A stretch of DNA of 35,347 bases from Bacillota bacterium (GTDB lineage: Bacteria; Bacillota; Clostridia; Acetivibrionales; DTU013). The stretch lies in NCBI GenBank assembly GCA_023399355.1, contig JAEWQC010000117.1:1-35347 (forward strand). Reading direction: 5' to 3'. The notes beneath the pieces were generated by a model. The model ran no database searches. It had not been told where the DNA came from and worked only from the letters and a program-made list of their open reading frames with translations. Shown piece after piece: positions 31,790 through 35,347 of this stretch; position 1 is the first letter of the stretch; each line of letters opens with the position of its first letter. The position numbers were made by a program, and so were the translations under genes.

Positions 31790-32695
31790 TTATTTTATCA
31801 ATGGAAGTATGATTCTTTCAATCTCTTTTTCGTCTTCGGGTTCCTTTACATTGTCGTACAATGCCCAATTTTCCGTGTGTTCTATGGAATCTTCAGTCTC
31901 CAGCAGCACCAGGGGACTCAAGGTTTCCATTTCCAATATGGCATAACTGGTATAGGTTTCGTATGACGATGCGGAATAGTCAGGATACAACTCACCATTA
32001 AAATGCAGAAATTGTTTCACAAAGAGATGTCCGTTGTTTGCATATGCAGCCCAGCCCTCAGTATTCGGAAGTCCGATTTTGAATCTGCAGTCAGACTCCG
32101 GATCCTGCTTGAGAGTTATGTATTTTTCACCCCAATATACCCTTTTATCATTCATCTTGGTGTACGGCCACAATGCCAGCATCCTGTTAGGCAGAAGACC
32201 AGTGCTCGTGGTTGTTTGAGGTACTATTTCCCTTCCTTCCGCTGCCATCACGGTGATAGGCCAGGCCGCCAGTTCAACCGGCCAGGGGCTCTTGTTGGTG
32301 AGCCTGTGGAGTACTGTGACTTTTGCTTCGTCGGGAGACATGATAATTTCCACTTCCTTTTTAATTTGCAGCCAAGGACTTACAGGCGCCACGAGAGTTA
32401 CTCCGTTTTTTTTCTTTCTCCATGCAATCCTGCTGTTGTCCGGCTCATATGTGCGCTGTATGCTTTCCGGACTAAGCCAGAGCCTGTGTCCTCCATACAT
32501 TTTCCATTCTTCACCGCCGGTAGTACCAAGCTGATCCTTGACCTCCAGAAATTCATTGGGGCCATCGACAAAGCCAAACCTTATTATTCTCGGCCCTACA
32601 TCGGTAGTTGCGATTAAATCGACTATCCCATTTGATATTTCAATGCAGTTCTTCCAGCCTTTATACTCTTTTTTTTGAATTATTACATTTCCCAT
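31790..32695 (-). CDS. DUF4380-like protein (mutarotase-type beta-sandwich)
   Basis: A 301-residue protein resembling DUF4380, which has the galactose-mutarotase-like beta-sandwich seen in sugar-binding enzymes. Landmarks are the opening IEISNGIVDLIATTDVGPRIIRFG, YGGHRLWLSPES, and ELAAWPITVMA. The ATG at 32695 is preferred over 32755 because GGGAGG lies 7 bp upstream. No signal peptide is seen. It lies 88 bp downstream of the histidine kinase gene and is probably in the same unit. It may be a mutarotase-like enzyme or a sugar-sensing partner; there is no functional evidence in the sequence. Confidence 0.65.
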   Translation of the reverse strand: MGNVIIQKKEYKGWKNCIEISNGIVDLIATTDVGPRIIRFGFVDGPNEFLEVKDQLGTTGGEEWKMYGGHRLWLSPESIQRTYEPDNSRIAWRKKKNGVTLVAPVSPWLQIKKEVEIIMSPDEAKVTVLHRLTNKSPWPVELAAWPITVMAAEGREIVPQTTTSTGLLPNRMLALWPYTKMNDKRVYWGEKYITLKQDPESDCRFKIGLPNTEGWAAYANNGHLFVKQFLHFNGELYPDYSASSYETYTSYAILEMETLSPLVLLETEDSIEHTENWALYDNVKEPEDEKEIERIILPLIK

Positions 32696-32783
32696 TTTCA
32701 AACCTCCCATATTTTTATTTTTATGTTTTGCAAAAGATTCGAATATGCCCAACAATTCACGATTTCCCTATCATATCGTTATG

Positions 32784-34226
32784 CTAATATTTGGTTGGAA
32801 GCAGCAGCTTGAACTCCGTACCGGCACTGCTCGTATTTTCTGCATAAAGCCTTCCGTCGTGAGCGCTAACAATACTCCTGCAAATGCTCAAGCCGATGCC
32901 CCAATTTTTTTTGCCGGCTTTTGTAGTATAGAATGGTTCAAAAATTTGATCGACATCATCCGGAGGAATTCCGCAACCGTTATCCTTTATTGTGATAACA
33001 GCCCAATTACCCTCTGCTTCCAATCGAAAGGATATAACGCCGTTTTCTTCAGGTAATGCCTCTACTGCATTAGATAACAGGTTGTGCAGACAATCCCGTA
33101 AACAAGCTCTGTCTCCAAAGCATTTCACATCCTCCTGGGGGATTCTCTTGCTCAAAATGACCGTTACGGGAATGATCCTGTCATTATCCAGAACATCATG
33201 ACATAAATCGCTTAGCGATATGAGTTCCATTATAAAGCTTTTCATTTTGAGGCGTGAATTAAGAAGGGATATATTTTCAAACATATCATTTATATCTTTT
33301 CTAATTTCATCTACACCGGATAATACTTTTTGCCTGTCTTGCATCACATATGAGAGCCACAAAACCTTCTCATCAATACAAACGAGCTGGTTCTTCAGGG
33401 AATGGCTTACGGTAGAGAAGCTGTTATTATAGTTATTTACAGGCCTGAAAATTTTTATATGACGATTCCTTACTGATTCCAACGGAGAATACCGAAAAAA
33501 AATGACAATTACCATGATGACAGAAATCGTACTGAGAATTAATAGGATATCCGGAAGATCGCTCCTAATGACAATATGGCGTTCAGTATTTCCAATATAT
33601 AAATCGTAGATAGGGTATACCAGAAATAGCAAAATAATACTATACATTAGTTCCAGGCATGTAAACGAAAGAGTGATACAGATATTAACCGGCCTGATGA
33701 TCTTCACATTGCAGCATATGGTATGCCATACCAGTATGAGAATTGAAACAAGCAGAAGCAATAAATTCAGTCCAAGGCAAATTGCATTCAAAAAAGCAGC
33801 ATGGCTGTTCTCAATTTGGACCCGGTAGACGGCAGGGAAATAGAGAATAAACTGAACTAAGGGTACAACAAGAACAATGTGGGTAATATTGCAGGCCCGT
33901 GGTTGATTCAATGAATAGACACTTGAATAGTAAAAAGAGGAATATACAACAATAGATGTGCTCAAATTAAGTAATAATAAAAGATAACTGGTATTGCCAG
34001 CAGTGCTTTTAGTAAATATAGGTATTTTCGTCAACGGAAGAAATAATAGGTAGGAAAACAATTGATTTCCCAACACGGATACGTATGCAAGAAGAACGAT
34101 TAAAGAAAATAACCAGCCAACCATCATGATAATAAGATATTTTAAGGCACGTTTTCTTATGTTACTGGTTACAAAATAAAGAAAAATCAATATAACAACC
34201 GGTATAAACCAAAGCATCGCCAGCAC
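32784..34226 (-). CDS. Polytopic sensor histidine kinase
   Basis: A 480-residue membrane kinase. Residues 1 to about 245 contain roughly seven or eight hydrophobic segments with short loops and no extracellular sensor domain, followed directly by the kinase core. The phosphoacceptor is H275 in VSHSLKNQL. The ATP-binding domain has N385 (NLLSNAVEAL), DNGCG (414-418), FEPFYTTK (428-435) and WGIGLSI (441-447). No HAMP or PAS domain is seen between membrane part and H275. GAGGTG is 7 bp before the ATG, and the gene starts 2 bp after the response regulator stop, so the pair is translationally coupled. The signal could be a membrane-soluble or transporter-linked cue. Confidence 0.9.
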   Translation of the reverse strand: MLAMLWFIPVVILIFLYFVTSNIRKRALKYLIIMMVGWLFSLIVLLAYVSVLGNQLFSYLLFLPLTKIPIFTKSTAGNTSYLLLLLNLSTSIVVYSSFYYSSVYSLNQPRACNITHIVLVVPLVQFILYFPAVYRVQIENSHAAFLNAICLGLNLLLLLVSILILVWHTICCNVKIIRPVNICITLSFTCLELMYSIILLFLVYPIYDLYIGNTERHIVIRSDLPDILLILSTISVIMVIVIFFRYSPLESVRNRHIKIFRPVNNYNNSFSTVSHSLKNQLVCIDEKVLWLSYVMQDRQKVLSGVDEIRKDINDMFENISLLNSRLKMKSFIMELISLSDLCHDVLDNDRIIPVTVILSKRIPQEDVKCFGDRACLRDCLHNLLSNAVEALPEENGVISFRLEAEGNWAVITIKDNGCGIPPDDVDQIFEPFYTTKAGKKNWGIGLSICRSIVSAHDGRLYAENTSSAGTEFKLLLPTKY

Positions 34227-34228
34227 CT

Positions 34229-34909
34229 CTACCGTAAAAAAGAAAGAAAACCTGTATTTGTGACCACATCAACCACTTGAGCCGTTGTTTTTTTGTTGAA
34301 TTTCCTCAAAATATGCGAAATATGCGTTTTCACTGTGGATAATTCTATACAACGCATTCTGGTAATATCCCTCTGTGTCGCTCCACTGCATAAAAGCTTG
34401 ATGAAATCTATCTCAGTGGGCGTCAGTGAAACAATAATATCCAAAATACATAAAATTCCATCCTCACTATCCTTAATCCGTTTGAACTCCCTTCGGATCG
34501 GTTCTGCTACCCTGGAATTAATGGAGGATTGTCCGGAATAAGCATTACGAATGGCCTCGATCACAGTTTCATCAGGGCTGTTTTTCATCAGGTAATCAAC
34601 AATACCAGCCTGAAAAGCCTTGAATATGATTGCATCCTCATTATGGACAGTCAATATGATTATTCTGATATCAGGACATTGCTTCAAAATTTCATTACAG
34701 GCTTTCAATCCTGCTAACTGACTTTCCATTTCAATATCCATCAGAATAATGTCCGGGCGGTTGTTAATTGCCATCGCAATTGCCTCATATCCATTCAGGG
34801 CTATACCGCTTACAGTCATCTCAGGGCATGAATTTATGATGCGAGAGAATTTTTTCAATATGAGCTCTAAATCGTCGACAATTAATACCTTAATTTTCTC
34901 CTTTACCAT
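34229..34909 (-). CDS. NarL/LuxR-type response regulator
   Basis: A 226-residue two-component regulator. The receiver domain has acidic residues D12-D13 (IVDD), phosphoacceptor D58 (IILMDIEME), T87 (IILTVHNED) and K109 (YLMKNSP). The C-terminal LuxR-type helix-turn-helix runs LTPTEIDFIKLLCSGATQRD to STVKTHISHILRKFNKKTTA. In the second receiver half IEMESQLAGLKACN has a longer loop after D58 than typical NarL. GAGGGGG lies 3 bp before the ATG, closer than usual. It heads the regulator-kinase-DUF4380 unit and is divergent from the BadF-type gene at 35243. It is the only regulator gene in the window and so the leading candidate for controlling the shared promoter elements. Confidence 0.9.
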   Translation of the reverse strand: MVKEKIKVLIVDDLELILKKFSRIINSCPEMTVSGIALNGYEAIAMAINNRPDIILMDIEMESQLAGLKACNEILKQCPDIRIIILTVHNEDAIIFKAFQAGIVDYLMKNSPDETVIEAIRNAYSGQSSINSRVAEPIRREFKRIKDSEDGILCILDIIVSLTPTEIDFIKLLCSGATQRDITRMRCIELSTVKTHISHILRKFNKKTTAQVVDVVTNTGFLSFLR

Positions 34910-35242
34910 AATCCCCCTCTTCCTTAATGATCAAGGATTCCTTAACAGAATATTACATACCGTCCCTAATTAATTGACATAATTAAATAATAACATAATA
35001 TTATTAAAGCGCAATGCCTGTACCCTTGCAGCAGAGGTGATATAAAATCACACTTGACATAAATACTAAAAACTGATAAAAGTATAGGTATATTTGCTTA
35101 ATGACTTGATATTTCTCTTTTTTGATTTGTAACACAGTAAAGTATAGGAATGATATGAACCTCTGTCGTATATAACATCCATCTATGCTGACAATCTCCG
35201 GCAATTACAATTTTTATATTAAAAACGTTAAGGAATGGTACT
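34910..35242. other. Divergent intergenic region
   Basis: The stretch lies between the minus-strand regulator gene and the plus-strand kinase gene. It is AT-rich. It contains a direct repeat AAAGTATAGG (35079-35088 and 35139-35148), 60 bp apart, and a possible plus promoter (35054-35082). No gene is supported in it; a 66-codon minus-strand frame lacks a ribosome site. Confidence 0.5.
35054..35082 (+). promoter_or_regulatory. Candidate promoter upstream of the BadF-type gene
   Basis: TTGACA (35054-35059), a 17-bp spacer, and TAAAAG (35077-35082). The -35 box is perfect and the -10 box weak, so an activator may be needed. It is 160 bp upstream of the start at 35243. Confidence 0.3.
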
Positions 35243-35347
35243 ATGCAATATTATATCGGAATAGATGCAGACGGAACAACAATCCACATGAAGCTGGCGG
35301 ATAAGAATAACAAGGTTCTGGGGGAATATTCAGGACCCGGCTATACG
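35243..35347 (+). CDS. BadF-type sugar kinase, N-terminal part
   Basis: The first 35 codons of a protein leaving the right edge. MQYYIGIDADGTTIHMKLAD begins like an ASKHA-fold kinase with phosphate-1 loop IGIDADGT, where most relatives read IGIDGGGT or IGIDGGST. AAGGA lies 9 bp before the ATG. It is probably a paralogue of the kinase at 28821-29771, transcribed away from the two-component pair. Only the phosphate-1 loop can be seen, so the call rests on little sequence. Confidence 0.6.
   Translation, partial: MQYYIGIDADGTTIHMKLADKNNKVLGEYSGPGYT

Noticed and set aside
35004..35204. 66-codon minus-strand frame
   Set aside because: No ribosome site, low-complexity aromatic-rich translation, and it lies in a divergent promoter region.
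1..35347. CRISPR array, tRNA, rRNA or prophage
   Set aside because: No regular spaced repeats, no clover-leaf or ribosomal RNA sequence, and no phage structural or integrase genes were recognised by eye.

Overview
The window looks like an accessory carbohydrate-use locus from an anaerobic Bacillota bacterium, probably class Clostridia. The reasons are strong AGGAGG-type ribosome binding sites, an LplA/LplB/LplC-type sugar ABC transporter, BadF-type sugar kinases, and an oxygen-sensitive glycyl radical enzyme (GRE) with its radical-SAM activase. The species cannot be named from the sequence. No tRNA, rRNA, CRISPR array or phage module was seen.

Layout. Positions 1-720 (minus) hold a RidA protein followed by the start of a D-threonine aldolase/D-serine dehydratase-like PLP enzyme that runs off the left edge. 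Positions 0.7-7.2 kb are a plus-strand glycan island: an intact cytoplasmic-type GH9 protein and an intact 979-residue pectate-lyase-fold protein. Between and before them lie three decayed gene tails (a MalG-type permease, an LacY-like MFS permease and a GH30-like C-terminal domain). Positions 19.0-7.4 kb (minus) form one long operon-like run: two ABC permeases, a lipoprotein binding protein, class II aldolase, PfkB kinase, aldo/keto reductase, L-fucose-isomerase-like protein, a cupin, a second GH9 protein and the GRE activase. Positions 19.0-21.5 kb hold no intact gene but contain a shattered IS1634-type transposase. Positions 30.9-21.5 kb (minus) form a second operon: SIS-domain protein, BadF-type kinase, the GRE, two near-identical sugar phosphate isomerases flanking a Gfo/Idh/MocA dehydrogenase, an HpaI-type aldolase and another aldo/keto reductase. 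Positions 34.9-31.8 kb (minus) hold a NarL-type response regulator, a polytopic histidine kinase and a DUF4380-like protein. A BadF-type kinase starts at 35243 (plus) and leaves the window.

How the genes may work together (inference). A sugar enters through the ABC transporter, is isomerised (FucI-like), phosphorylated (PfkB) and cleaved (class II aldolase). The aldehyde is reduced to a diol by an aldo/keto reductase, and the GRE removes water or another leaving group from it. This is the logic of anaerobic deoxyhexose or sulfosugar breakdown, but the substrate is not established. The GRE and its only visible activase lie in different operons about 18 kb apart. The two operons share an unusual promoter-operator element: a TATAAT box, a 12-bp gap, then a 29-bp motif with a core GTATGATTTTTTTTCA (positions 19432-19478 and 30936-30982). 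This is the clearest sign that both operons belong to one regulated system.
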